From Caballeronia calidae (GTDB lineage: Bacteria; Pseudomonadota; Gammaproteobacteria; Burkholderiales; Burkholderiaceae), in the NCBI RefSeq assembly GCF_900044055.2, contig NZ_FCOX02000046.1, positions 1-64,000 of the forward strand: a stretch of 64,000 bases of DNA. The letters are read 5' to 3'. Numbering within the stretch: position 1 is the stretch's first letter; each line of letters begins with the position of its first letter. A program made the position numbers and the translations under genes. A model generated the notes under the pieces. That model was given only the letters and a program-made list of their open reading frames with translations. It was not told the DNA's origin and searched no databases. Shown here piece after piece: positions 24,424 through 33,266 of this stretch.

Positions 24424-25407
24424 TCAGCGCCCGACAAGCTTCATGCTCTGCTCGGTGTAGCGATTGCCCTGAACCGCTGTTTTCGAGAAGATGGCATTGA
24501 GTTCGTTGATCTCGTCGGTAGTGATTTCCACATCGATAGCCCCCACGTTCTCTTGGAGGCGATGGAGCTTGGTCGTACCTGGAATTGGCACAATCCACGA
24601 TTTTTGTGCAAGTAGCCACGCAAGTGCAACCTGCGCAGACGTTGCGCTCTTACGTGTGGCGATCGCGCCAATCGCAGAGACGAGCTGCAGATTGGCCTCG
24701 CGCGCTTCACCCTGGAATCGTGGAAGCGTGCGGCGAATATCGCCATCCGTGAAAGTCGTGCCTGTATCAACCGCGCCGGCTAGGATGCCCTTGCCCAGTG
24801 GGCTAAACGGTACGAACCCAATACCCAATTCTTCCAGCGTCGGCAGGATTTCCACTTCAGGTTCGCGCGTGAACAGCGAATACTCGCTTTGCAACGCGGT
24901 TACGGGCTGCACGGCATGTGCGCGGCGAATTGTCTGCGCACCTGCTTCCGACAAGCCAAAATGCTTGACCTTGCCCTCTGCAATCAGATCCTTAACCGCG
25001 CCGGCCACCTCCTCAATTGGCACGTCGAGATCGACGCGATGTTGATAGAACAGGTCGATACGATCCGTCTTCAAGCGTTTCAACGATTGCTCGGCGACAA
25101 GCTTGATACGCTCGGGGCGACTGTCCAGTTCGCCTGTTCGCGCGTCGCCATCCTTCCATCCGAACTTCGTGGCAAAAACCACCTCAGCTCGGACTCCAGC
25201 GAGCGCTTTTCCCAGAAGTTCCTCGTTGACAGCACCATAGGCTTCCGCCGTATCGAAGAAGGTCACACCCATATCATGCGCTGACCGAATTAGCTTGATC
25301 GCCTCGCGTTCGTCGGTTGGTGCGCCATAACCGAAGGAAAGGCCCATGCAGCCGAAGCCCAATTCCGACACTTCCAAACCACTTTTCCCCAAGACTCGCT
25401 TCTTCAT
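24424..25407 (-). CDS. Aldo/keto reductase
   Basis: A 327-residue NADPH-dependent aldo/keto reductase of the YhdN/AKR13-like group. The catalytic tetrad is visible: Asp and Tyr in 'FFDTAEAYG', Lys in 'VVFATKFGWK', His in 'DLFYQHRVD'. 'GFVPFSPLGKGILAG' and 'IPGTTKLHRLQENVGA' near the end are the usual cofactor-binding segments. A perfect AGGAGG precedes the ATG. It is the last gene of a leftward group with the CMD-like, esterase, cupin and SDR genes, although a 130-bp gap separates it from the CMD-like gene. Confidence 0.93.
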   Translation of the reverse strand: MKKRVLGKSGLEVSELGFGCMGLSFGYGAPTDEREAIKLIRSAHDMGVTFFDTAEAYGAVNEELLGKALAGVRAEVVFATKFGWKDGDARTGELDSRPERIKLVAEQSLKRLKTDRIDLFYQHRVDLDVPIEEVAGAVKDLIAEGKVKHFGLSEAGAQTIRRAHAVQPVTALQSEYSLFTREPEVEILPTLEELGIGFVPFSPLGKGILAGAVDTGTTFTDGDIRRTLPRFQGEAREANLQLVSAIGAIATRKSATSAQVALAWLLAQKSWIVPIPGTTKLHRLQENVGAIDVEITTDEINELNAIFSKTAVQGNRYTEQSMKLVGR

Positions 25408-25536
25408 TCAAATCCTCCTATTCGTAAAACACGACTACGACGCGAATGCGCCCCTTGTTCCTCACCGATGGACGCCACTAGAACGGCCGAAACGAGTACC
25501 GTCGCGCTTGCTCTGTTAAAGAGTTATCCAGATTCG

Positions 25537-26316
25537 CTACTTCGGCCTCGAATCCATGACTTGCGCGGCAATCGCTACCGCGCCGTAGGCATTGGGCCAG
25601 CCGGCGTAGAACGCTATTTGCGCGATTACCTCTCCGATCTGTTTACGAGTGAGGCCGCCATCCATAGCCTTGTTGAGATGAAAAGCCACCTGACCCAGCT
25701 GTCCATTGGCGATAAGACTGGTAACCGTCACCAGGCTTCGATCGCGCGGCGACAATCCCGGGCGAAGCCATAAGTCATGAAAGAGTGGATCGTTCGTGAA
25801 GTGCTCCAAAGCCGGCGAGACCGGCCTGACATCCCGGGCAACAATTCCCGCGCGACGCTCTTCAGCCTTCTCGTCGATTGGCAGGAGCCGTGGTAAGGCG
25901 GGAGGGAGCTGGTCAACACCGATCTTGCACTCGGCAAAGACCTTCGCCGTTACCGCAATTGCGGCCTTGGCATTACCGAGCCCGGCATAGAAGGCCAAGT
26001 GCGTAATGATTTCCGATATTTCAGACGGCTTCACACCATCGGCTAGGGCATGAAAGATTTCCGACCGCAACTCGATTGTCTGATTCCGTGCAATCAATGC
26101 CGCCACCGTAACAATGCTTCGTTCGCGCGACGATAGCTGCGGTCGCTTCCACAAGTCATTCTCAATCGATTCGTTGATATAGCGAGAGAGTGCAGGCGAT
26201 ACCCCGCTCACATTCACTCCGTCGTTTGAATTTTGTCCATGCAGAGACACGGTCTGTGCATTAGCAACATTCAGTACACCCATCCATAGTAAAAGTAACG
26301 TCAGAGTTTTTTTCAT
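25537..26316 (-). CDS. Exported tandem carboxymuconolactone decarboxylase-like protein
   Basis: A 259-residue protein starting at the ATG at 26316 with a Sec signal peptide ('MKKTLTLLLLWMGVLNVANA', cleavage after Ala). Two CMD-like domains follow: 'LSSRERSIVTVAALIARNQ' with 'ISEIITHLAFYAGLGNA', and 'LSPRDRSLVTVTSLIANGQ' with 'IGEVIAQIAFYAGWPNA'. Neither has the CxxC pair of AhpD, so peroxidase activity is not expected; the pattern is that of the gamma-carboxymuconolactone decarboxylase branch. Periplasmic location is inferred from the signal. Its neighbours are also oxidoreductases or exported enzymes; the reaction is unknown. Confidence 0.87.
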   Translation of the reverse strand: MKKTLTLLLLWMGVLNVANAQTVSLHGQNSNDGVNVSGVSPALSRYINESIENDLWKRPQLSSRERSIVTVAALIARNQTIELRSEIFHALADGVKPSEISEIITHLAFYAGLGNAKAAIAVTAKVFAECKIGVDQLPPALPRLLPIDEKAEERRAGIVARDVRPVSPALEHFTNDPLFHDLWLRPGLSPRDRSLVTVTSLIANGQLGQVAFHLNKAMDGGLTRKQIGEVIAQIAFYAGWPNAYGAVAIAAQVMDSRPK

Positions 26317-26390
26317 GTTGTTAGGATCCCCGTGATTGCCCGAAGTTGCAATCATTCGATGAAGCGTTCCGCAATACGACGCCGACCGGT

Positions 26391-28013
26391 TCAGTAAATC
26401 CCAATGGAGTCCCAGAAATCGCAGTGGTGGCGCTTCGCAAATTCGGTGACGGGCAATCTGTGATTTTCAGGCAGCATGAATTGCATGAGGCTTGGTTGTG
26501 CCCCCTCAAACCTCGGCCAATCCGCCCATTGCGCTGTGTTACTCGCGGATGTCCAGAAATGCACCATCTCGTCGGACAGCTTCTTCTGGAAGCTGTTCAG
26601 CTTGACTGCATAACCGAGCTTCCCGCCGTGGAAGCCGGAAAAGATATAGGAAAGCTCGAAGGTATGCGCGGCTCCCAGCGGATAGGTCGTTGGAGGAATA
26701 TATGACGGGGCTGTCCTGTCGTTGAACTCGTAGGCGTGAACCGTCGTCTTTTCCGATGCCCATTTGTCGATCATCAACGCTGGACACGAGAACAGATAAT
26801 CCGTCGCGACGGCGGCATAGGCTTCGCTTGGGGATTGATAATCCGCAATCGGATATTCGCGTGCGACCAACTCTGACTTATCTCCGAAGAATGCGCCAAG
26901 TCCAGCGCTGTAACCCTCTTCGGTCATCGCCTTTCCCGTCGAGTTCTCCGGCAGAGCCGCGAAAAACGTCCCTTCATTACTAGTCGTGCCATTAACGATG
27001 GTGACGTGATTGAATTTTCCGTCCCGCAGCGCATCGCTGGGCTGCATGGGCATGAAGTCACCGTCTATGATCGTCTGGTTGACGATGTAGTCCTTCTGGT
27101 GAGCGAGGATTTGAGCCACGCTGAGCCCGCGAAGGCAGGCGGCGCTCTGGTCGCTGCAGCCCGAGGCATTGGCGAAGCCGGATCCAATTTTTCTGGCGTA
27201 GTCCACCGGGCGCGTCGCACCAAAATAAGGATGCCGGATGATCTCGGCGCCGCCACTCATGATGATCGCGTGCTGAAACTTCCCGGCCGCCCAAGGGGAA
27301 ATGATTTGCGCGAGGACACTCGTGCCCCCCGACGACTCCCCGGCGATGGTCACGTTATCAGGATCACCGCCAAATTTTCGGATATTGCGCTGAACCCAAT
27401 CCAACGCAAAGGTTTGATCCATCTGACCGTAGTTGGCAAAGGGATGTCCTTCGCCATCGATCTTGGGATGGGAGAAGAATCCCAACACACCAAGGCGATA
27501 GTTGATTGTGACGACAATCACGTTTCCATCAGCCACCAATTTCCGCGGATCATAGTCGGCTCCACGTCCAACCGTCAGGTTGCCGCCATGAATCCATACA
27601 AACACGGGCAATGACCGCCGGTCACCGGTCGAACGTGGCACATAAACATTCAGATAGAGGCAGTCCTCGTTTCCCCCCGCGCTTGCGAATACTCCGAGAT
27701 CGCCGTTCTGCGGGCACTCGTTGGTAACCTTGCTCGCTTCTGGCGGTTTCGACCAAGGCTTGGGTGCCTGAGGTGGACGCCACCGCAAGTCGCCGACTGG
27801 CGGGGCTGCGTAGGGGATGCCGAGAAACGATTTCATCTTGGCATCGTTAATGCCGCGAACTGGGCCGCTATCGACATCGACTACGGGGGTAGTTTGCGCC
27901 CATGCGACCGGCCCCGTCGTCAACTGCACGCACAAACCGACCGCCACGAACAAGCGAGCCATTCGTGCGGGTGCACGCGATGCCGCAAGGTTACCGGGCC
28001 TTTTATTGCGCAT
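26391..28013 (-). CDS. Exported type-B carboxylesterase
   Basis: A 540-residue carboxylesterase of the para-nitrobenzyl/cholinesterase family. It starts at 28013, overlapping the cupin gene by 11 bp (GGAGAAAG upstream), and has a signal peptide ending 'GPVAWAQ'. Seen: oxyanion loop 'WIHGGNLTVG', nucleophile 'TIAGESSGGTS' (GESSG), and 'AAHTFELSYIF' around the catalytic His. It hydrolyses carboxylic esters in the periplasm or outside. It is closely paralogous to the lipoprotein esterase at 52922-54517, sharing long stretches such as 'QFQHAIIMSGGAEIIRHP'-like segments. Translation coupling to the cupin suggests one operon. Confidence 0.92.
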   Translation of the reverse strand: MRNKRPGNLAASRAPARMARLFVAVGLCVQLTTGPVAWAQTTPVVDVDSGPVRGINDAKMKSFLGIPYAAPPVGDLRWRPPQAPKPWSKPPEASKVTNECPQNGDLGVFASAGGNEDCLYLNVYVPRSTGDRRSLPVFVWIHGGNLTVGRGADYDPRKLVADGNVIVVTINYRLGVLGFFSHPKIDGEGHPFANYGQMDQTFALDWVQRNIRKFGGDPDNVTIAGESSGGTSVLAQIISPWAAGKFQHAIIMSGGAEIIRHPYFGATRPVDYARKIGSGFANASGCSDQSAACLRGLSVAQILAHQKDYIVNQTIIDGDFMPMQPSDALRDGKFNHVTIVNGTTSNEGTFFAALPENSTGKAMTEEGYSAGLGAFFGDKSELVAREYPIADYQSPSEAYAAVATDYLFSCPALMIDKWASEKTTVHAYEFNDRTAPSYIPPTTYPLGAAHTFELSYIFSGFHGGKLGYAVKLNSFQKKLSDEMVHFWTSASNTAQWADWPRFEGAQPSLMQFMLPENHRLPVTEFAKRHHCDFWDSIGIY

Positions 28014-28500
28014 CACTGACTTTCTCCATCCATTCGACGTTCTCGCCACCCACCGTGGTGCCGCTGACCGCGAGGTGCGTCATCGCAGTCGTAGGTGTGG
28101 CACCGTGCCAGTGCTTGATGCCTGGTGGGCACCACACCACATCACCAGGGTGGAGCTCCCGTGTCGGCTTTCCCCATTCCTGATAAAGCCCTACGCCAGA
28201 AACGACCATGAGGTACTGTCCCTTGGGGTGGGTGTGCCAAACCGTGCGCGCGCCCGGCTCGAACGTCACCAGGTTGCCCGCGGCATTGATGTCGGCGTTG
28301 GCCGGCCAAACCGGGTCGATGCGCACTCGTCCAGTGAAATAGTCAGCAGGAGCAACGACCGAGGGCTGGCTACCTGCGCGCATGATTTGCGGAGTAGCAG
28401 AAACTGGAGCAGTGCTTACCTGCGTCTGGGCCGCATTGCTGATGGCAGCATGAAACACTGCGACGTACAGGGCGACGTTCAAGAACGACGACATTTTCAT
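28003..28500 (-). CDS. Exported cupin-domain protein
   Basis: A 165-residue protein with a signal peptide ('MKMSSFLNVALYVAVFHAAI' then 'SNAAQ') and one cupin barrel: 'TVWHTHPKGQYLMVVSGVGL' and 'PGDVVWCPPGIKHWHGATPT' carry the metal-binding His. It starts at 28500 with AAGGA ten bases upstream. It is paralogous to the cytoplasmic cupin at 60337-60747 and to the decayed copy at 29276-29530. These small cupins of the 'MELKRAGSQPS' type usually sit in SDR/AKR/CMD groups, as here; the reaction is not established. Confidence 0.88.
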   Translation of the reverse strand: MKMSSFLNVALYVAVFHAAISNAAQTQVSTAPVSATPQIMRAGSQPSVVAPADYFTGRVRIDPVWPANADINAAGNLVTFEPGARTVWHTHPKGQYLMVVSGVGLYQEWGKPTRELHPGDVVWCPPGIKHWHGATPTTAMTHLAVSGTTVGGENVEWMEKVSDAQ

Positions 28501-28528
28501 GCTGTCCAATTCCTTTCCGAAATTCAGT

Positions 28529-29275
28529 TCAGAGTTCTTGTGCCGTCGGTCGGAAGACGATTTCGTTGACGTCCACGTCTTCGGGTTGGCTGATCGCGAA
28601 GGCCACCATGCGGGCGTAGCTTTCGGGCGAGATGCCGACCTTACCCACATAATCCGCGTTCGCCGATTGCACATCCTTATCGCTGATGTGGTCGAGCAGT
28701 TCGGTCTTGACCGCGCCCGGCGAAATCAGCGTCGTTCGGATGTTGTAGGGCGTCACTTCCTGGCGCAGTCCTTCCGACAAGGCGCGAACGGCAAATTTGG
28801 TGGCGCAATAGACCGCGGCGCTTGGGAAAATCTTGTAGGCCGCCACGGATGCGGTGCTGATAATGTGACCGGACTTCTGCTCCTTCATGTAGGGCAGCGC
28901 GGCGGCCATGCCGTGTAGAACGCCGCGCAGGTTGACGTCAATCATCTGGTTCCATTCATCCACTTTCGCCTGTTCGACAAGCGACAGCGGCATGAGACCT
29001 GCGTTATTGACCAGAACATCAATGCGGCCAAAGGTTTCGACGGCGGTATCCACGAGCTTCTGCGTATCTTCCAAGCTAGTCACGTCGGTGGAGACGGCCA
29101 CCGCCTTGCCGCCTTTGCTCGTGATTTCGGCGGCGACTTTCTCGATGCGGTCAGTACGACGTGCCGCAAGGACGACGCTGGCGCCTAGCTCTGCCAGATG
29201 ACGGGCAGCCGCCTCGCCCATGCCGCTGGATGCGCCGGTGATAACGACGACTTTGCCTTCGATATTGCTGCTCAT
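28529..29275 (-). CDS. SDR family oxidoreductase
   Basis: A 248-residue classical SDR starting at 29275 with GGAGAAA upstream. Cofactor motif TGASSGMG, 'VLVNNAGLMPLS', catalytic Ser in 'ISTASVAAYK', and Tyr/Lys in 'YCATK'. The C-terminal part 'ISPGAVKTELLDHISDKD' is typical of YdfG/clavulanate-dehydrogenase-like SDRs. A longer frame upstream is in fact the end of a decayed cupin gene. It heads the leftward group ending with the aldo/keto reductase. A broken paralog is at 52255-52610. Confidence 0.92.
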   Translation of the reverse strand: MSSNIEGKVVVITGASSGMGEAAARHLAELGASVVLAARRTDRIEKVAAEITSKGGKAVAVSTDVTSLEDTQKLVDTAVETFGRIDVLVNNAGLMPLSLVEQAKVDEWNQMIDVNLRGVLHGMAAALPYMKEQKSGHIISTASVAAYKIFPSAAVYCATKFAVRALSEGLRQEVTPYNIRTTLISPGAVKTELLDHISDKDVQSANADYVGKVGISPESYARMVAFAISQPEDVDVNEIVFRPTAQEL

Positions 29276-29530
29276 TTCATTTCTCCGAGAGATATAGTTC
29301 ATCAGTGACGTGCTCTTGCCGTCTAGCGCTTCCTGCACCGCGATATGCGTCATGGCACCGTGCCAGCGCTTGTGCCCCGACGGGCATCAGATCACGTCCC
29401 GCGCGAATCTCAACGACCGGCTCGCCCTCGCGCGGAGTCCAGCCGCAGCTGGATGTGACGACCAGCGTTTGTCCGAGTGAGTGCGTATCAAGCCGTGCGC
29501 GCGGCAGGCTCGAAAATGACGATGGCGCAT
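29276..29530 (-). pseudogene. Decayed cupin gene
   Basis: Read leftward, three frames together give a cupin of the same type as at 60337: 'VIFEPAARTA' (like VTFEPGACTA), 'HSLGQTLVVTSSCGWTPREG' and 'EPVVEIRAG'. Then comes 'DVI*CPSGHKRWHGAMTHIA', where Trp of 'VIWCPPGHKHWH' has become a TGA stop, and 'VQEALDGKS'. At least two frameshifts and one nonsense codon. It runs into the start of the SDR gene. Confidence 0.75.
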
Positions 29531-29879
29531 GACGGCGGTCTTTAGATCGACCGCGTCAACGATGCGATGTTACTTTTCCGCCGACCATGCCATTGCCAAA
29601 CCCGCTCTCATCACGGGTTCTCATCTGGAACCATGCGATTCGAGACGAGGAGCGTGGTGCCGGCCGATCGCCCGGTCTGGCAGTCCGCATCTACTAGTGG
29701 CGCTGACTCATGGCTGCTGCAACCCGTCCAAAGCCGCCCAGCTTCGCCGCAAGCCCCCGCGATGTCGGTTCATCGGTACTTTATTGCCTGGGCGACTCGT
29801 CCGGAAGATAGTAAAATCGGGATGCCGAGGTGAATCTGATTCACCAATATCGAAAGGAAACCTGACCGCCCCCTCACAA
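29531..29879. other. Gene-free stretch between two pseudogenes
   Basis: No recognisable coding sequence; probably the spacer and 3' debris of the LysR remnant to its right. Confidence 0.4.
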
Positions 29880-30448
29880 CGAAGGCACGGACACCCGCGG
29901 CAACGCCGAAGGCATCACCCGACTGAAGCGAGGGAGTGCTGGAAGACTGCCAAAACAAAACGCCGTGCGCGACCCGAACGCAGAAAGCTTCCAGGACATA
30001 ACCCGGCCTCCCGGCTTCCACGTGCGCCCCAACCAGGTTTTTCGGCGCATATGCGAGCCCGAGACCAGCAAGGGCACCCTCGACCATCTGGTAGGAGTTT
30101 ATAAGGACGAGTTGCCCCTCAGCACCTCCCGCCGCCCCTCATATCGATCCCATGGCAGCAGCGAGTGCCTCGTAGGAAATCGCAGGTTGATGCATTCGTG
30201 TTGGAGCAAATCCTGAGGCGTCGGCACTCGTTATCTTCACTGCAGCTAGCCAGGTGAGGCGACCGTAGCGATGGTCCTATGCGGCGCAATGCGCACGGGA
30301 TCTTATCCTTAGTCACTTCGTCGCCCGACCGCGCGCCAATGTCATAGCGATTGGCGACGATGTCCAACAGCCCATAGTCGTTCACATGCTCAGTCGTCGG
30401 TTCGAGATCTCGCATTATTAGGTGCGCCCCGTGGGACGCACGAAACAA
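29880..30448 (-). pseudogene. Decayed LysR regulator gene
   Basis: Read leftward: 'VNDYGLLDIVANRYDIGARS' and 'GDEVTKDK' match the effector domain of the LysR protein at 59319 ('VSDYGLADIVADRYDIGVRL'). Next, in another frame, comes 'LQHECINLRFPTRHSLLPWD', and then 'MVEGALAGLGLAYAPKNLVG' and 'AHVEAGRPGYVLE', corresponding to 'AALAGFGLAYIPKELAEAHV'. The DNA-binding domain is missing, and several frameshifts are present. With the cupin remnant next to it, this is a dead copy of the LysR-cupin pair. Confidence 0.75.
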
Positions 30449-30492
30449 CCCAGTGTGCAGCGTTCAGCGCTTTTTCACCTCCAGACGATTTA

Positions 30493-31677
30493 CTAGAATT
30501 TATGCCGGAGGGCCGCGCGAACAAGAAACTGATGATTGTTGGAAGAATCGCCCAAGTTTGCAAAGGCCGCGACGGCGGCGGCGCCTGTCGACGACGTACC
30601 GGAGGCCTTCTGCCAACCAGCACCCAAATAGACATCCGTCCTCTTCGAAAGAAAGTAGTCGATCATGGCGGCGACCTGGTGATAGTGCTGATTGCCGACA
30701 GTCGATCCACTCGCTGTCTCGACCCCTTTCCCGATTAGGTAATTGTACGCACCGCTAAGGAACAGCGACGGACTGATAGCGTATTGCGCTCCAAAATCCA
30801 CGTTGTTGAAGCGTGCTGTATGATCCGCGAACCCAACGCCTAGATTCGCGTATTGGATGTTCGAACCGGATCCCATCAGCGTCAACGGTCCTAACGCATA
30901 ACTAGCTGCTACGACTGCCACCTGGTACGCTGTCGCGGTGACGTATCCCTTATTTAGACTCCCGGCGAGAACAGATGCACCGTTAGCGTTATTCGTAAAA
31001 AAACCGGAGCCTGCGGTGGCCGACGTAGGGTTCTTGAAGTATTCAAAGGCGGCCGCAACCTTGAACGGACCATTTGCGTACCCGGCACCGAGCGAATAAC
31101 CGCTATTCGCGGTCGTATTTCCAGGCACGCCGCCCACGCTGTACTCGCCCCCGAACGAGAACCCCCCAAGCGTGGGGCTCATGTAGCGCACGGCGTTGTT
31201 TACTCGAACAGTGTTTCCCGTATTATCAAGATCGCCTGGGTGAACAAAGATTGCCGATCCAATTCCTGCAGCGGTGATGGGCTCAGGAAAATAAAAAATC
31301 ATGTCGTACTGCCGACCCAACGTCAGGCTTCCGTAGCGTCCACTGTTCAACCCTACAAACACCTGGCGCCCAAATGCTGTGCCTCCCTGTCCAGCGGCAC
31401 CGTTGTTGACATTAATGCCGGACTCCATGGTGAAGACTGCCTTAAGTCCGCCGCCGAGATCCTCGCTCCCCGTAAAACCCCAGCGACTACCATTGATTCC
31501 AGACAGCGAATCAAGAGCAATCCGCTTTCCTCCGGTCGGGCCACCAACGTTGTTGGTAAACATGACCCCTTCGTCCAGGATACCATAGAGAGAAACCGAG
31601 CTTTGGGCTTGAGTTGTCGAGCTTAACAGGCAAAGCACTGTCGCGCCGATATAAATGAACTGCATTCTCTTCTTCAT
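30493..31677 (-). CDS. Outer-membrane porin (OmpC-like, Burkholderia type)
   Basis: A 394-residue general porin with a signal peptide ending 'STTQA' and mature start 'QSSVSLYGILDEGV'. It has the usual 'GSRWGFTGSEDLGGGLKAVF' and 'FGRQVFVGLNSGRYGSLTLG' segments, repeated 'YxxGAxYxxGPFKVAAAFEY'-like strands, and a C-terminal 'ALRHKF' ending in Phe for outer-membrane assembly. It forms a 16-strand trimeric channel for small solutes. It is a close paralog of the porin at 56586. Such porins beside catabolic genes are often induced with them. It is transcribed leftward, with a gap of over 200 bp to the CoA-transferase unit upstream. Confidence 0.95.
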   Translation of the reverse strand: MKKRMQFIYIGATVLCLLSSTTQAQSSVSLYGILDEGVMFTNNVGGPTGGKRIALDSLSGINGSRWGFTGSEDLGGGLKAVFTMESGINVNNGAAGQGGTAFGRQVFVGLNSGRYGSLTLGRQYDMIFYFPEPITAAGIGSAIFVHPGDLDNTGNTVRVNNAVRYMSPTLGGFSFGGEYSVGGVPGNTTANSGYSLGAGYANGPFKVAAAFEYFKNPTSATAGSGFFTNNANGASVLAGSLNKGYVTATAYQVAVVAASYALGPLTLMGSGSNIQYANLGVGFADHTARFNNVDFGAQYAISPSLFLSGAYNYLIGKGVETASGSTVGNQHYHQVAAMIDYFLSKRTDVYLGAGWQKASGTSSTGAAAVAAFANLGDSSNNHQFLVRAALRHKF

Positions 31678-31910
31678 TATTCGATATCCTAATTAATAAT
31701 AATTTACACGACATCTACGATGAAAATGATATTAAAGATGCAACCTCGTCCGGGCCGCAAACCAGCAGCGCCCGGATTACTTAATGCAGGATCGTTTTGG
31801 GCGGCGTTGTTCGTGAAGACGCTAAGAGGCCACGTCAGAAAAAGGCCGAGCGCGATTTATCGTCCTCTCCGTACCACCGCCTCGGTGATCTCGCTTGCCG
31901 TGCGATCGAC

Positions 31911-33092
31911 TCACACCACCTTATCCCTTTTAAGTGCCTCGACCTCAGAGGTTGTCAATCCCATTTCGCTCAAGATGTCGACGGTATGCTGACCGACAGT
32001 TGGCGCAGGCATTCGTATTTGAGCCGGGGTCCCTGACATTTTGGCTGCACTCGCCAGATTTTTAATCTTTCCGGCACGAGGATGCTCTAGCTCGACTATC
32101 ATGTCGCGCGCGATTACCTGAGGATCTCGGAGTGCCTGGTCGAACGTGTTGATCGGTCCGCCGGGAATTCCAGCCGCATCGAGCTTTTCGACCCAGTAAC
32201 CTGTGTCCTCGTGCGTTAACACGAGTTCTATAATGCGTTCAAGTTCGTCAATGTGCGCGACTCGATCGCTAACGGTGGCGAACCGTGTGTCTTCAATCCA
32301 TGTTGGCCTATCCACCACCTGCTTGCAGAATTTCTCCCACAGCTTCTGATTGCTGGCCCCGACGACCACGTAACCATCCCTTGTCTTGTAGGCTTGATAC
32401 GGGGCCGCCAACAAGTTCTGGGTTCCCGCCACCTTCGGGACCACCCCGTTGACGAAATAGGCGGCGGCCTCAACTGGAACGAGCGACAGGCCTGAATCGA
32501 CTAAAGAAATATCGAGATATTGCCCCGCTCCACCCTGCAGCTTGTGAATATAGGCACAGAGGATCGAATATAAGGCGGTTAGACTGGCGCCGATATCATG
32601 GAACGAAACCGGAATCTTGACAGGACGATCTCCTGATGGACTGTTGACGTCCATCAAGCCAGTCATTCCCTGAGCCAGGATATCGAAGCCTCCCTTAGTC
32701 CTGCATGGGCCAGTTTGCCCGTAACCCGAGATTGAACAATAGATGATTCCAGGGTTAACCTGCCTCACTGCCTCGTAGTCGATTCCGAGAGACTTGGCTA
32801 TCCCTGGACGAAAGTTTTCTACAAGCACATCGGATTTCTGCACAAGCTCGAAAAGGATTGACTTCCCCTGCTCTGATTTGAGGTTGAGCGTAATGCTTCG
32901 TTTATTCCTATTAATCGCCATGAATGGCGCGCTTTCGTCGTTGACGAATGGACTCAATCGTCGCTGATCGTCACCTTGCAACTTTTCTACTTTGACTACG
33001 TCCGCTCCAAAATCACCAAGAAGCATGGTGCAGTATGGACCAGATAGGTATTGAGTCAGATCAAGGACTCGCATTCCGTTGAGCGACGACAT
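31911..33092 (-). CDS. CaiB/BaiF (family III) CoA-transferase
   Basis: A 393-residue single-domain family III CoA-transferase. 'MRVLDLTQYLSGPYC', 'LGDFGADVVKVEK', 'SGYGQTGPCRTKGGFDILAQ' and the catalytic region 'GQYLDISLVDSGLS' with D199. GGAGGAG precedes the ATG. It is the last gene of the leftward unit that begins with the Liv-type transporter. It exchanges CoA between acids and so activates an imported carboxylate; the acid is unknown. It is not closely similar to the fused transferases at 3-13 kb. Confidence 0.92.
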   Translation of the reverse strand: MSSLNGMRVLDLTQYLSGPYCTMLLGDFGADVVKVEKLQGDDQRRLSPFVNDESAPFMAINRNKRSITLNLKSEQGKSILFELVQKSDVLVENFRPGIAKSLGIDYEAVRQVNPGIIYCSISGYGQTGPCRTKGGFDILAQGMTGLMDVNSPSGDRPVKIPVSFHDIGASLTALYSILCAYIHKLQGGAGQYLDISLVDSGLSLVPVEAAAYFVNGVVPKVAGTQNLLAAPYQAYKTRDGYVVVGASNQKLWEKFCKQVVDRPTWIEDTRFATVSDRVAHIDELERIIELVLTHEDTGYWVEKLDAAGIPGGPINTFDQALRDPQVIARDMIVELEHPRAGKIKNLASAAKMSGTPAQIRMPAPTVGQHTVDILSEMGLTTSEVEALKRDKVV

Positions 33093-33266
33093 CTGTACTC
33101 TCCTCCGATTTGGTATGGGGCGAGCTGTCGCGTCACCTAGAGTGTATAGATAGCGACAACCGCAAACGGCTCACATGGTAAGCAAGGTCCTATACACCGG
33201 CCGCAGAGCTGCATAGCGAGGAGGCCGGTCCACGTTGAAGCGCTCGTTTGAGAACAAGCGGATGGG

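Noticed and set aside
24025..24615. Plus-strand frame of 196 codons overlapping the aldo/keto reductase end
   Set aside because: It runs antisense to a LysR fossil and to the AKR gene, with no domain of its own.
30855..30864. TTCGAAC word inside the porin gene
   Set aside because: Only half of the operator palindrome and within coding sequence; taken as chance.
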